Of a DNA stretch of 64,000 bases, positions 18,573-27,618 are shown in pieces. The position numbers and the translations under genes were made by a program. Source of the DNA: Deltaproteobacteria bacterium. GTDB lineage: Bacteria; Desulfobacterota; Desulfobacteria; Desulfobacterales; Desulfatibacillaceae. Below the pieces are notes generated by a model that had not been told where the DNA came from, made no database searches, and saw only the letters and a program-made list of their open reading frames with translations. The DNA lies in NCBI GenBank assembly GCA_016235345.1, contig JACRLG010000007.1, positions 1 through 64,000 on the forward strand, read 5' to 3'. Position 1 is the stretch's first letter. Each line of letters begins with the position of its first letter.

Positions 18573-19688
18573 ATGGGCAAGCTTCGACTTGAGGGGATTA
18601 ATGGCATACCGTTAGGTGATGCAGGCCTTCTTGCGCCTATTTTTTCCTATGACGAAGGCTTTTTTCAAGCAGGCGATACCAGGGGTAAAAGTTTTTCGAA
18701 GGAACATCTCCTTAACGCCTTTGGGTCGGGAGGAGCCTTTCGGGCTCAGCCGAATAAACTAAATAAAGAATATGCAGAAGGGGAAATGCGCTCTTTGGAT
18801 ATGGTGACATTTCGTTATGCTCTTCCTGCAATAATTATATATATCGCAAAAGACTTATTAAAGTCTTTTATAGAAAAAGATGAAGTGCATAGTCTTGTAT
18901 TACAAAGTCATGGAAAAATACTTAAGCTTTCGTCTGATGTCACTTTCGAACATAAGGCGTTTGATTACTATTTATTTAAGCGAAAAGATGCTATCTCTTT
19001 TACTGCTAAATTTATCGAACAAGCCGCCAAGGCTATAGACAGAGAATTGATTGAGCGTCTAAAAAGCTTAAATGCCAGAGAGAATCTTATTTCAGGTCAG
19101 AACGATTCAATCTATAGGCTTGCTCAAGTCATGCACAATCTTGCAGGTGCAGAATCTATATACGAAGCGGTGAGGTACAAAAGCTTCTCAATACTTTTTG
19201 GGCCGAATGCTAAAAATTTTCGCATTTGGCTGAGATCATTTTTGACCCGCTCCGACATCGCCAAGCTGTACCTGCCACAAAGTGCAGACCATTGGTTTGA
19301 TGCAGCACTTGGACTCTTTGACAACGCAGAAATGAAACTTAAAAAAGCTATGCATAGAAGGAAAATTGGTTACACTGCAACATTGAATTATCTGTCAGGC
19401 TATTCCCATCCAATGATTATGGGTAGCTCTATAAAAGGATATCTCCGCGACTTAGCTAATGATCATTCCATTGTTTTTACTCAAAAGGAACGGATAAAAT
19501 TTGATCCACTGGCAATAGAAATAACAGGAGCAAGTCAGCCTTTTCTTGCAAAGCAGCATGCAAAAATATTAGTTGAGTATAACAAGAGTTCGTTGTTTGA
19601 AACACAGGATACCGATGATACACCTATTGAAGAAAAGATAGAGCAACTCTATAAGCAACCAACCTTAGAACAGGCAACACGTCATTAA
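18573..19688 (+). CDS. Cargo gene B, unknown
   Basis: 371 residues, nine nt after gene A with its own ribosome site (AGGGGATT). The composition is low GC and unlike phage genes. The front (IPLGDAGLLAPIFSYDEGFF) is followed by mostly helical sequence with several Lys-rich stretches. I find no P-loop, nuclease motif or membrane segment. I do not recognise the family. Confidence 0.65.
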   Translation: MGKLRLEGINGIPLGDAGLLAPIFSYDEGFFQAGDTRGKSFSKEHLLNAFGSGGAFRAQPNKLNKEYAEGEMRSLDMVTFRYALPAIIIYIAKDLLKSFIEKDEVHSLVLQSHGKILKLSSDVTFEHKAFDYYLFKRKDAISFTAKFIEQAAKAIDRELIERLKSLNARENLISGQNDSIYRLAQVMHNLAGAESIYEAVRYKSFSILFGPNAKNFRIWLRSFLTRSDIAKLYLPQSADHWFDAALGLFDNAEMKLKKAMHRRKIGYTATLNYLSGYSHPMIMGSSIKGYLRDLANDHSIVFTQKERIKFDPLAIEITGASQPFLAKQHAKILVEYNKSSLFETQDTDDTPIEEKIEQLYKQPTLEQATRH

Positions 19689-19699
19689 AGGAGATTTCT

Positions 19700-20443
19700 A
19701 TGTCTCAGATTTCTGTTGAAAATGATATTGCCGAATTGGTAAAGCTATCCTCCCAAGAAGAGGGCAGAATCAAATCTATTCTACAAACCGAAAAGCCACA
19801 ACGGGAAATTTTAGAAAATGAAATACCTGGTTTTTTCTTTCGGCTTCTATTTATCTATAAGTTAATTATAGATAACGGTGGGATAGACAACCTGGAAAAG
19901 GCGACTATCCCAACAGTTATGCCTTTATTTAAATGGATTAATGACAAACTTCCTAATGTATTAAGCATGCCAGGGTTTAATGAAGTCTTAGCATATGCAG
20001 AAAAAGTTCATTCGCCAAAAATTAGAAACGATTTAAATGCTAATGCAACACGTGAAAAAATTATCGCTCAAAAAATGGGTAGTACAACTACAATGCATGC
20101 TATTGAATTGTTAAATTGGAAATATACTCCGACACTAAGAATTTTTTTTATGAATGAAGATGAAATTCTTTTTGATTCACATAACGGATGGGGCGAATGG
20201 CTTTATGTTGCTGGCAGCATAATAAAATTTATTTCAAATCATGCAGAAAGGCTAAACGGGTTGATACCTGTTTGGGCAAGCTTACAACAAAATATTTTGC
20301 AAGATAATATTCAAAATCTCAAGAATGAACTTGAGATTTTTGAATCGGTACTAAAAGCCAACTCTGCTCCACAACCTATTGAGCCACCAAAAAGCAAGCG
20401 AAGAAAACGAAAAGCTGATCAAAGTAAAAGAGTAGGGCGTTAA
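19700..20443 (+). CDS. Cargo gene C, unknown, basic tail
   Basis: 247 residues, ribosome site AAAGGAG. Mostly helical (EEGRIKSILQTEKPQREILE, IQNLKNELEIFESVLKANSA). It ends in a strongly basic tail (PKSKRRKRKADQSKRVGR), which suggests nucleic-acid binding or partner recruitment. No known domain. Its end lies only 17 nt from the end of the converging restriction gene. Confidence 0.62.
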   Translation: MSQISVENDIAELVKLSSQEEGRIKSILQTEKPQREILENEIPGFFFRLLFIYKLIIDNGGIDNLEKATIPTVMPLFKWINDKLPNVLSMPGFNEVLAYAEKVHSPKIRNDLNANATREKIIAQKMGSTTTMHAIELLNWKYTPTLRIFFMNEDEILFDSHNGWGEWLYVAGSIIKFISNHAERLNGLIPVWASLQQNILQDNIQNLKNELEIFESVLKANSAPQPIEPPKSKRRKRKADQSKRVGR

Positions 20444-20459
20444 TGAAGGTAAGCATTTT

Positions 20460-21536
20460 TCACCTCGTCCTAAACTCCCTAAGCTTCGTATTCTCCACCA
20501 GCCTATCCAGCGTCTTTGCCGTGAAGACCTTGCCACGGGTTGCCAGAATCATTTTCTTCATGTCCTCCCGGCGCACACCAAACCCACGTCCGCCGATGCA
20601 AGCTATCACCTCGTATTTGGGCGAGTCCTTTGTGCGCCCGTCCCGGCTCAGTTGGCCCAGGTGCTGAATGCGGGTCACCTTGTCCCTGGCTGTCCCGTCG
20701 TCTTCGGTGATCTTGGCCTCAATTATAATCTGCGGATTGAATTCGCTGGGGATTATGAAGTCCGGCGTTTGGTCGAACCCATCTATTCGTTCAGCCCGCT
20801 TTGTCTTGCGGAAGCTGATCCCGGCCTGGGACAAAACCTCTTCAATAGCCGATTCCAGGCTGTCTCCAACCAATTCGCTCACGGAATCACGATGGCCAGC
20901 AAAGGGCCTTCCAAGAAATCTTTCGTAAAGCAGCATGGCGTATGGCGCGCCCATGCCCGCAAGATTGGAGATGCTTTCAAGCCCTCGCTTTGTGTCCGCC
21001 TTATCCAGCCTGTGTAATTGTTTGGCACCCACTTCGGGTGCGCCTTCCGAAAGCAACCGGCAGGCAGTATCCACAAGGGCGGCAAGGCGTTCTTTCGTCA
21101 CCCCGTTGGCGCTTATCGGCGTTTCGGGCGACATGCGGACTTTGCGGTCAAGGCTGCGTACAAATCCCTGATCTATTTTAACACCGGTTTTCTGGCTTGT
21201 CACATAAGCCCACTCCGGCGGGGTGAATCCAAGCATGGTTCGCAAAACTACTAAAACGATGGGCTCCGCAATGGTCACGACAAGAACGTCCGCCGGTTCA
21301 AACTTGGCAAATCCTTTGGAAGCGGCTTTAAGCGCCTCGTAACCCCGCTCGAAAACGGGGTATTCAACGAAACCCAATCCCTTGGGCATAATAAGGAATT
21401 CCGATTCAAGACAGGAAAAAACGGCGTCAACATAGCTTTCCGGGTCTTTCAGAATTTCATCGAAAGAGGCTTCAAAAGGAAACATTGGCATATAAAAGTC
21501 CACGATCTCCAAGGGGTTCATTTCCAACTGGCACAT
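20460..21536 (-). CDS. PD-(D/E)xK restriction endonuclease of an R-M system
   Basis: 358 residues if ATG 21536 is used; ATG 21521 is also possible. The start overlaps the methyltransferase end by about 65 nt. The nuclease core lies near residues 250-275: TPDFIIPSEF then QIIIEAKIT, i.e. PD...(E)xK with a typical preceding helix. The C-terminus (TAKTLDRLVENTKLREF) is helical. The pairing with a DNA methyltransferase in one operon defines a type II-like restriction-modification module. The target site cannot be read from sequence. Confidence 0.82.
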   Translation of the reverse strand: MCQLEMNPLEIVDFYMPMFPFEASFDEILKDPESYVDAVFSCLESEFLIMPKGLGFVEYPVFERGYEALKAASKGFAKFEPADVLVVTIAEPIVLVVLRTMLGFTPPEWAYVTSQKTGVKIDQGFVRSLDRKVRMSPETPISANGVTKERLAALVDTACRLLSEGAPEVGAKQLHRLDKADTKRGLESISNLAGMGAPYAMLLYERFLGRPFAGHRDSVSELVGDSLESAIEEVLSQAGISFRKTKRAERIDGFDQTPDFIIPSEFNPQIIIEAKITEDDGTARDKVTRIQHLGQLSRDGRTKDSPKYEVIACIGGRGFGVRREDMKKMILATRGKVFTAKTLDRLVENTKLREFRTR

Positions 21537-23682
21537 GGGAGTCAGGTAGGGGGCTTTCCATGTTCTTAAGGTGACGGCTCACTTCCGGCCATCCTCCAAA
21601 GTCGTTCAGCCAAGCATCTACGACTGCAATTTTTTGATTCGTTTCCGCAGCCTTGTCCCAAAAGTTTCGCAGATTCCATATCGCCAGCCTCACAAGATGC
21701 CCATAGCCTATGCAGCGGGTGTCCCCCAATGAGGGCTTGACATTGCCTTTCCGCAGTTCTTCCAAATCCTCATTCACCAGCGCCGCGACGCCTTCCGGCG
21801 AATCGGGCAGTTTCTTTTCCGAAACCGCCCCGGAGGCGCGGCAAACGAAGACGGTATCAATAATTGATGAACCGGTTCCGTTGATATGAATTGAAGCGCC
21901 CATCTCAGCCGGACACGGCAACGTGGCCGAGCAGGTCAGGCCGGAGTCAAGGATTGCCACGGCCACCGGCAGATATGCGTCCATGTTGTTGTGATGATAG
22001 GTAAAGGCCAGCGGGGCGCCTGGTTTAAGTGCAGCGGCCATCTTGCAGAATACCGAGGAAAGCCCTTCCGTGAAATGGTCAAGGCCCCGGCCCATATCAA
22101 TATTTCCGGTCAACTCCTGTGCGTTTCTTGTTGATTCCTTTTTGAACGATCCAATTTTTTCGCCCACCAGATTCCGAAGCCACACGTAACAAAAATCCAT
22201 CAGCTCCGCATATTGAACGTTGCCGAAGTAAGGCGGGTCCGTGAAAACCGCATCAAGTGAGGATTCCGGCAGATCAACATCGGCGGCATCCCCGCAGAAA
22301 ATGTTCACCGAGCGGACCTTGCCGTTCCCGGAGCCGTTAAGTGTGTCGCCGATCCATTCGCCGGATGTTCGCACGACTTCCTTCTTGCTTCCCTTGTGTC
22401 TCATCTCGAAGGGCGCGTCGCAAAAGGATTTGGCTTTGCGGTATTTCTCGGTAACGTTTTTCCAGCCGCCGCTTCCCACGCACATATTCTTGTCAGGGTC
22501 CATTATTCCAAGGAAATTGGATTCGCACTGAATAAGGCCGACAGGAAAACCATGCACGGAAAATATATCCAGGGACTTAAGCGCCATGGAATCATAGCGG
22601 CAAAGCATGTTCTGGTAACGCAGAAGATCAGAAAAATTGGTGGCCAGGGCGTTTCTCACGCGCTCGTTTGAAATCCGGGATATGAATCTGGCTGAAAGCT
22701 CAAGGCCCAACAACTGCCTGTGGTTGAACATTTCGCGGTAGCGCCTGTATCCCCACCTGTGAAGGCGGTTGGTCTCATCCCCGGATGGAATTTCGGCGTC
22801 AGGCACATAAGAGGCGAGCGTAGAGCCCCACCTTTCTTCGGCTTCTCTGGCCTTTCTAAGGTCTTCCCTGTCGGGAACCTTGAAAAACCGCCCGGCGTGG
22901 CCGCTCTTGCACAAGGGACAATGATATTCCATTGCATACAGGCGGTGCTTGGGTGCGCCACGTTCGGCCTGGGGAAAATGGTTTTCCGTTTGGCAGTTTG
23001 GGCACCTGCATTTGTTCCGGCTTGCCGGGCCGCTGGTCAAAAGCATGTCGCCGCAATGGCCGCAAATGCCTGGATTGTTTTTATCTTCGGTTTCGGTCAA
23101 TTGCCCGCAGGAGGCGCAAACGAAAACATTTTTTGGGTGCCGCGCGTCAATGGAAAGAATGTAGCCCGGAAAAAGGTCAATCTCTTTGGCGCATTTTTCG
23201 CATTCAATGGTTTTGACCCACAGGAAGTATTTTACGGAGGCGTCGGGATTACCGCAAATAGTGCATTTTGTCCGGTACAGCCTGCCGATTTCCCTTTCAA
23301 GCTCCCCGCGCAAGGCTTGCGCTTCAACATCGTAGGCTTCAAGGTCAAGGTGTTCGATTTCCTGTTTTACAATCCAGTAGGACATGGGATTGATGTCAAA
23401 CCCGATAACGTCGCACCCGATGCGGTTGGCTTCCAAAAGAGGAGTACCGCCTCCCATGAATGGGTCGGCAATTCTCAATCCCGAAAAATCGTTGGAATCG
23501 TAAAATGCAACTTTGAGCGGAGTTTTTGAGAACTCGGAAAGCAGAAGCCCACGAAAGAGGGTGCCGGGCCTGCGGGCGAACCACTTGTGAACCCCGATTA
23601 TGGGGCGATAGTTCTGCTGAATCTGCTTTTCCCTAAGGGCAAGGTCCGCAATGAATCCTATGTCGAAATTCTTCTCGATCAC
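21472..23682 (-). CDS. DUF1156-type DNA methyltransferase with zinc ribbons
   Basis: 736 residues from GTG 23682, whose GTGA overlaps the stop of the small upstream gene; a TTG at 23715 is less likely. The front IGVHKWFARRPGTLFRGLL is the DUF1156-like start. SAM-binding motif DPFMGGGTPLLEANRIGCD lies near residue 70 and the catalytic DPPY (VFTDPPYFGNVQYAELMDF) near residue 480, the order of an N4/N6 amino-methyltransferase. Between them lie at least four CxxC pairs (CTICGNP, CEKC, CASCGQ, CGHCGD, CPNC, CPLC) that likely form zinc ribbons. Host DNA modification protects against the paired nuclease. Confidence 0.88.
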   Translation of the reverse strand: MIEKNFDIGFIADLALREKQIQQNYRPIIGVHKWFARRPGTLFRGLLLSEFSKTPLKVAFYDSNDFSGLRIADPFMGGGTPLLEANRIGCDVIGFDINPMSYWIVKQEIEHLDLEAYDVEAQALRGELEREIGRLYRTKCTICGNPDASVKYFLWVKTIECEKCAKEIDLFPGYILSIDARHPKNVFVCASCGQLTETEDKNNPGICGHCGDMLLTSGPASRNKCRCPNCQTENHFPQAERGAPKHRLYAMEYHCPLCKSGHAGRFFKVPDREDLRKAREAEERWGSTLASYVPDAEIPSGDETNRLHRWGYRRYREMFNHRQLLGLELSARFISRISNERVRNALATNFSDLLRYQNMLCRYDSMALKSLDIFSVHGFPVGLIQCESNFLGIMDPDKNMCVGSGGWKNVTEKYRKAKSFCDAPFEMRHKGSKKEVVRTSGEWIGDTLNGSGNGKVRSVNIFCGDAADVDLPESSLDAVFTDPPYFGNVQYAELMDFCYVWLRNLVGEKIGSFKKESTRNAQELTGNIDMGRGLDHFTEGLSSVFCKMAAALKPGAPLAFTYHHNNMDAYLPVAVAILDSGLTCSATLPCPAEMGASIHINGTGSSIIDTVFVCRASGAVSEKKLPDSPEGVAALVNEDLEELRKGNVKPSLGDTRCIGYGHLVRLAIWNLRNFWDKAAETNQKIAVVDAWLNDFGGWPEVSRHLKNMESPLPDSHVPVGNEPLGDRGLLYANVSF

Positions 23683-23897
23683 CTGACAAATTTCCCGTTT
23701 ATAATTTTTTCGCAACGCCTGCGCCTTTTCCCATCTGATACCACATGGCGCATTTTGTCGCTATCCAATTTTTCCGCCAGCGACCAAGCCTCTAAAAGCC
23801 AAGCCGAATGTCCCCGCCAATGTGGAAAACGAACTTTGAGGAATGAATCTAATTCTTGCCTTGGCCTTGTTTTTGTTTTACTCTGCACAAAACACAT
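23679..23897 (-). CDS. Small leader gene of the R-M operon
   Basis: 72 residues from ATG 23897 (23933 is an alternative). Its stop codon overlaps the methyltransferase GTG (GTGA), evidence that it is a real, coupled gene. Sequence RQELDSFLKVRFPHWRGHSA, then EAWSLAEKLDSDKMRHVVSD and a basic end (GKRRRRCEKIINGKF). No HTH is obvious. It could be a controller or accessory subunit; function unknown. Confidence 0.5.
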   Translation of the reverse strand: MCFVQSKTKTRPRQELDSFLKVRFPHWRGHSAWLLEAWSLAEKLDSDKMRHVVSDGKRRRRCEKIINGKFVR

Positions 23898-24004
23898 CAC
23901 ATGGGTAGTATAGGCCACTACTGAGGCTGGCACCAGGAATTGGGTAGGCGCGGGTTTGGGGTCCCATAGCGCTATCCGTCGGGGTGAGGAGGCCAGGAGG
24001 AATC

Positions 24005-25921
24005 ATGAAACTTAAGACTGTGCAGGTAAGGATGTTTCGCAACATCCTCGATTCTACGGTGGTAAAAATCGATGACAAGGTTACCTGTCTTGTTGGTAAG
24101 AATGAATCAGGTAAGAGTGCTTTTCTTAACGCGCTGTGGCGGTTAAAGCCTGCTCGCACGAACCCGACATTTTACATTCCAGATCATTACCCGGCTTGGC
24201 TCGAAAAGAGGCACAGAAACGAGGGGATAAATCAAAAAGATGTCACCCCCGTAGAAGTATGTCTTGAATGGGAGCCAGCAGACGTTCAGCACATTGAGAA
24301 AAGGTTCGGCCAAGGGGTGGTGACATCAGGGACAGAGTTGCGGCTGTGGAAAAGCTACGACAACAAATTTCGCTGGGATAACGGTTGTAGCGAAGGACAG
24401 GCCGTTAAAAATTTTCTCAGCAAGTGCAGTTTGCCGACTAAAGCAAAGTCAACATACGCAGCTTTTTCGGATTTCGAAGCTCTCGAGACAAAACTATCCG
24501 AGGATATGGCTAAAAGCGCGGAAGCTCCAGATGACCTAAAACTTTTCAGCAACGCACAGGCTGCACTAAAGGCCCTGTTTGGTAAGAATCAGAGTTTCGA
24601 CCAAACGACCTGGGAAGTGGCTGCGCCCAGGTTACCTGAGTTTTTCTACTTTGCGGATTACAGCAAGCTTCCTTACAGTGTGAAGATTGAGCGCATACTT
24701 AAGGAGAGCAATCTTGATGATGGTGAGGCAACTGCGCGTGCACTTCTGAAGTTGGGAGGCACCGAAGACGAGTACATGCTAAACCCGGATTACGAGCGCC
24801 GGAAGCGCGAATTAGAGAACGTCGCGAACGTGCTTACGAATGACATAAACACCTACTGGTCGCAAAATCCGGATCTCCGAGTTCAGCCCGACATCACGCA
24901 GCAGACAGTACGCAACAATCAAGGTCATCAATCCGTTCTTGATGAAATGAGGCTACGCATCTGGGATAACCGACATTTGTTGTCCCTACCATTTACAGAG
25001 CATTCGGCAGGGTTTCAGTGGTTCTTTTCCTTCTTGGCCGCGTTTTCAGAATACGAACATAGAGATCCGCCAGTTGTTATTCTGCTCGATGAGCCTGCTG
25101 TGGGGCTGCATGCGAAAGCTCAGGCCGACTTCCTCCGCTTCATTGAGGAGCGCCTGACTAAGCGTTGTCAGGTTATTTACACTACGCACTCGCCTTTTAT
25201 GGTGCAGCCCGGCAAGTTGGAACGCGTGCGCCTTGTTGAGGATTGTGGCAAGGAGATAGGTGCTGTCCTATCCAGTGATGTATTGAGCCGGGATCGGGAT
25301 ACGTTGTTTCCTTTGCAAGGCGCACTTGGATACGACTTGGTACAGCACCTGTTCGTCGCTGAGCACAATCTCGTTGTCGAGGGAACGTCAGACTACGCTT
25401 ACCTCAAGCTGCTATCCGATTTTCTTGAGGAAAAAGGACGGACGAGCCTTGACCCTAAATGGAGTATCGTTCCTGTGGGCGGGGCGGATTTAATCCCTAC
25501 ATTCGTCGCCTTGCTCGGCAATCACCTAAAGGTGACTGTGTTGGTCGACTCACGTAAGGAAGGCAACCAGCGTCTTGAGCGCATGGCGAAGGATGGTTAC
25601 CTGGAAAAGCAGCGAATAATTATTGTCGGTGATGTACTCGGTCGAAAGGCTGGCGACATTGAAGACTTTTTTGAAGTGGACGAATACCTCAAACTCTATA
25701 ACAAGGCATTTGGAAAATCGCTTAAGGCCAAAGACCTGAAAGGCGACGACGCGATTGTGGCCCGAATTGCTAGATTCGAAGGTGTAGGCCGATTCGACCA
25801 TGGCCGTCCAGCCGATTATCTGTTGCGGGAGCGGATCTCGGTGTTGCCAAAGCTGAGCGAAGAGACATTGGGACGCTTCGAGAATTTGTTCAAGCGTATC
25901 AATATAACTCTTGGGGAGTAG
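24005..25921 (+). CDS. OLD-like AAA ATPase with TOPRIM nuclease domain
   Basis: 638 residues from ATG 24005 (AGGAGG upstream; the ATG at 23984 lacks a site). ABC-type ATPase: Walker A VGKNESGKSAFLNAL near residue 30, signature-like region, Walker B VVILLDEPAVGLHAKAQADF near residue 360 and the His switch TTHSPFMV. The C-terminal third is a TOPRIM nuclease: VVEGTSDYAYLKLL near 457, VTVLVDSRKEG near 514 and GDIEDFFE near 550. The architecture matches OLD-family nucleases (P2 Old, Gabija GajA). No UvrD-like GajB follows, so it is not a standard Gabija. It diverges from the R-M operon. Confidence 0.85.
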   Translation: MKLKTVQVRMFRNILDSTVVKIDDKVTCLVGKNESGKSAFLNALWRLKPARTNPTFYIPDHYPAWLEKRHRNEGINQKDVTPVEVCLEWEPADVQHIEKRFGQGVVTSGTELRLWKSYDNKFRWDNGCSEGQAVKNFLSKCSLPTKAKSTYAAFSDFEALETKLSEDMAKSAEAPDDLKLFSNAQAALKALFGKNQSFDQTTWEVAAPRLPEFFYFADYSKLPYSVKIERILKESNLDDGEATARALLKLGGTEDEYMLNPDYERRKRELENVANVLTNDINTYWSQNPDLRVQPDITQQTVRNNQGHQSVLDEMRLRIWDNRHLLSLPFTEHSAGFQWFFSFLAAFSEYEHRDPPVVILLDEPAVGLHAKAQADFLRFIEERLTKRCQVIYTTHSPFMVQPGKLERVRLVEDCGKEIGAVLSSDVLSRDRDTLFPLQGALGYDLVQHLFVAEHNLVVEGTSDYAYLKLLSDFLEEKGRTSLDPKWSIVPVGGADLIPTFVALLGNHLKVTVLVDSRKEGNQRLERMAKDGYLEKQRIIIVGDVLGRKAGDIEDFFEVDEYLKLYNKAFGKSLKAKDLKGDDAIVARIARFEGVGRFDHGRPADYLLRERISVLPKLSEETLGRFENLFKRINITLGE

Positions 25922-26047
25922 TATGACTAACTCACACTACAATTTTATTATTTCCGATGCGAGTTTGAGTCATACTCATGATCATTTTCGAATTGTTTTG
26001 AATGGCTCCAACACTTTTTCGGTTTTGAATAATTAGGGAGTTAAAAA

Positions 26048-26776
26048 ATGGGAATTGATCTCATTATGATGCTGGGTTCAGGTATACTTACAACTATCGC
26101 TGGCCTAATAGCTACAATGATATTTCGTAAAAGAATTGAACAAGAAAATATTCAAAAGAAAAATATTGAATTCATAGCAGAAGCGGTTAGTGCAAAAGCA
26201 TCTGAAGCTCGCTCTAATGTTATTGCAGCACTAGCTTCTAAACTTCCTGAAGGGAGAACACTAAAAGAAATCGAGCAACTTCTTCAAAGTAGTATAAATA
26301 TCGGAGGGGATCTCATAATAACTCAAGCTGATAGCGAGGAAGGAAATTTTATACAGGATTTGGTTAATAGCTATCATCAACAAGCTCTCTCGCAAGCAAA
26401 GGTGCAATTTTGGTTTAGTGTTTTTGCTGCAACAATAGGGTTTATATTTATTCTTTATTCATCTTCATCAATTACAGTTCAATATCCTTCAAGTTTCATA
26501 AAGATTATGCCTGGTGTAATCATTGATGCAGTTGCCTTACTGTTCTTTCGTCAGGCTGAACAAACGAGAGAAAGAGCAACAGCTTTATATGACAGACTGA
26601 GATCTGATAATCAGATGCTTAAATCTCAATCTTTAGTAGAAAGCATCGAGGATATTCAAATACGCAGTGCAGTGAAAGCCCAAATCGCTCTGCATATGGC
26701 AGGCTTACGCCCAAAAGAAATAGACCTGCCGACTTTCATGAGTCCAAATGGCTCTGAGAAGCATATAAGCTCCTGA
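26048..26776 (+). CDS. Two-TM protein resembling the TRADD-N-associated membrane domain
   Basis: 242 residues with ribosome site GGGAG. One N-terminal hydrophobic segment (MLGSGILTTIAGLIATMIF), a helical linker, then VNSYHQQALSQAKVQFWFSV with two further hydrophobic stretches and a helical SLVESIEDIQIRSAVKAQIA end. This order resembles the cyanobacterial TRADD-N-associated 2-TM domain found in predicted bacterial conflict effectors. In the last gene of the cargo block, 126 nt after the OLD-like gene, a membrane-disrupting effector role is plausible. Family assignment is from memory of the motif pattern. Confidence 0.6.
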   Translation: MGIDLIMMLGSGILTTIAGLIATMIFRKRIEQENIQKKNIEFIAEAVSAKASEARSNVIAALASKLPEGRTLKEIEQLLQSSINIGGDLIITQADSEEGNFIQDLVNSYHQQALSQAKVQFWFSVFAATIGFIFILYSSSSITVQYPSSFIKIMPGVIIDAVALLFFRQAEQTRERATALYDRLRSDNQMLKSQSLVESIEDIQIRSAVKAQIALHMAGLRPKEIDLPTFMSPNGSEKHISS

Positions 26777-26816
26777 TTAGAGCTTTAACCTTCACAAATC
26801 ACCTGCATTCCCCAAA

Positions 26817-27305
26817 TCACTCCCCCAACCTCGCCAGCCACCCGGCCAGAAACCTCGGCTTGCCAAGCCGCACGTACCGATCCGCCGCCAGATACTTCAC
26901 CGCCATCAGCAAGGCGTCCTGGTGACGCCAGGAGTTGGCGTATCCTGCGGTTTGCGGCCCCATGGCACCGTCCGCCGGTGTGCGGAGGCCAAGCAGGGTC
27001 AAGGCCCCTTGGAGAAACCTCACCGCGTTTCCGGTCCCGCAGTTTACGCCAAGGTCGAAGAGCTTGGCGGCGAGCTCGTCGTTTTTCAGCCGGTCGAACC
27101 GTGGGGCCTTCCAGTAATCGCGGTAATAGATTTCGGCGGCCCGCTCACGCGTGAGCGCCTTGATGTCTTCTTTCGGATAGGCCCGCTTGCTGATTCCGAA
27201 CTGGGTTTCCCCTCCCGGATCCGTCGGATCGTTCACGTACCCACCCTCGTGTTCCAGGGTCTTGTCCAGAACCTTCAAAAACCACGAGTCAAGCTTGCTG
27301 TCCAT
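26817..27305 (-). CDS. Endolysin, glycoside hydrolase family 108-like
   Basis: 162 residues, ATG 27305 with AGGGGGG site. The catalytic motif is LEHEGGYVNDPTDPGGETQF with the Glu of EGGY; then GISKRAYP and YYRDYWKAPRFD, and a C-terminal peptidoglycan-binding-like GADGAMGPQT segment typical of GH108 (TtsA/ZliS) muramidases. It should cut the glycan chain for lysis. No signal peptide, so it needs a holin; a candidate lies at 29596-29778. Confidence 0.88.
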   Translation of the reverse strand: MDSKLDSWFLKVLDKTLEHEGGYVNDPTDPGGETQFGISKRAYPKEDIKALTRERAAEIYYRDYWKAPRFDRLKNDELAAKLFDLGVNCGTGNAVRFLQGALTLLGLRTPADGAMGPQTAGYANSWRHQDALLMAVKYLAADRYVRLGKPRFLAGWLARLGE

Positions 27306-27311
27306 ACCCCC

Positions 27312-27590
27312 CTACCTTTCATATTGTCCGCGCAGAAACGCCACATCTTCCGCCACTTGGTCCAGCTTCTTGCCCTGGTCCTGCTGGGTCTTTTCCATGC
27401 GCTCGATTATCGCGTCACCCTTGGCCAAGCGCTCCTGATGCTTCCTTACCGTCTTCTGGCATTCCGAGTCCTGGCATTTGTCGCCGCTCGCCGGGCCGAA
27501 TTTCAGCACCCCGGCCTTGTGCAAAATCCCGCCCGCGCCGACCACCACGGCCACCGTAACGCTCAAAACCTGCACCACCGCCTGATCCAC
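27312..27590 (-). CDS. Membrane-anchored coiled-coil protein, spanin/holin-like
   Basis: 92 residues, GTG start at 27590. A single N-terminal hydrophobic segment (VVQVLSVTVAVVVGAGGIL), then a CQDSEC pair and a long coiled coil (HQERLAKGDAIIERMEKTQQ). It sits 6 nt ahead of the endolysin. Position and topology fit an Rz-like or lysis accessory protein. No family is certain. Confidence 0.6.
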   Translation of the reverse strand: MDQAVVQVLSVTVAVVVGAGGILHKAGVLKFGPASGDKCQDSECQKTVRKHQERLAKGDAIIERMEKTQQDQGKKLDQVAEDVAFLRGQYER

Positions 27591-27618
27591 TTGGCCGTCC
27601 CTCCGCTCGATCTCAGCC

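Noticed and set aside
23682-23715. TTG start for the methyltransferase
   Set aside because: GTG 23682 overlaps the upstream stop in a GTGA coupling and fits the expected family N-terminus better.
24005-26776. Canonical Gabija system
   Set aside because: The gene after the OLD-like ATPase is a membrane protein, not a UvrD-type helicase.
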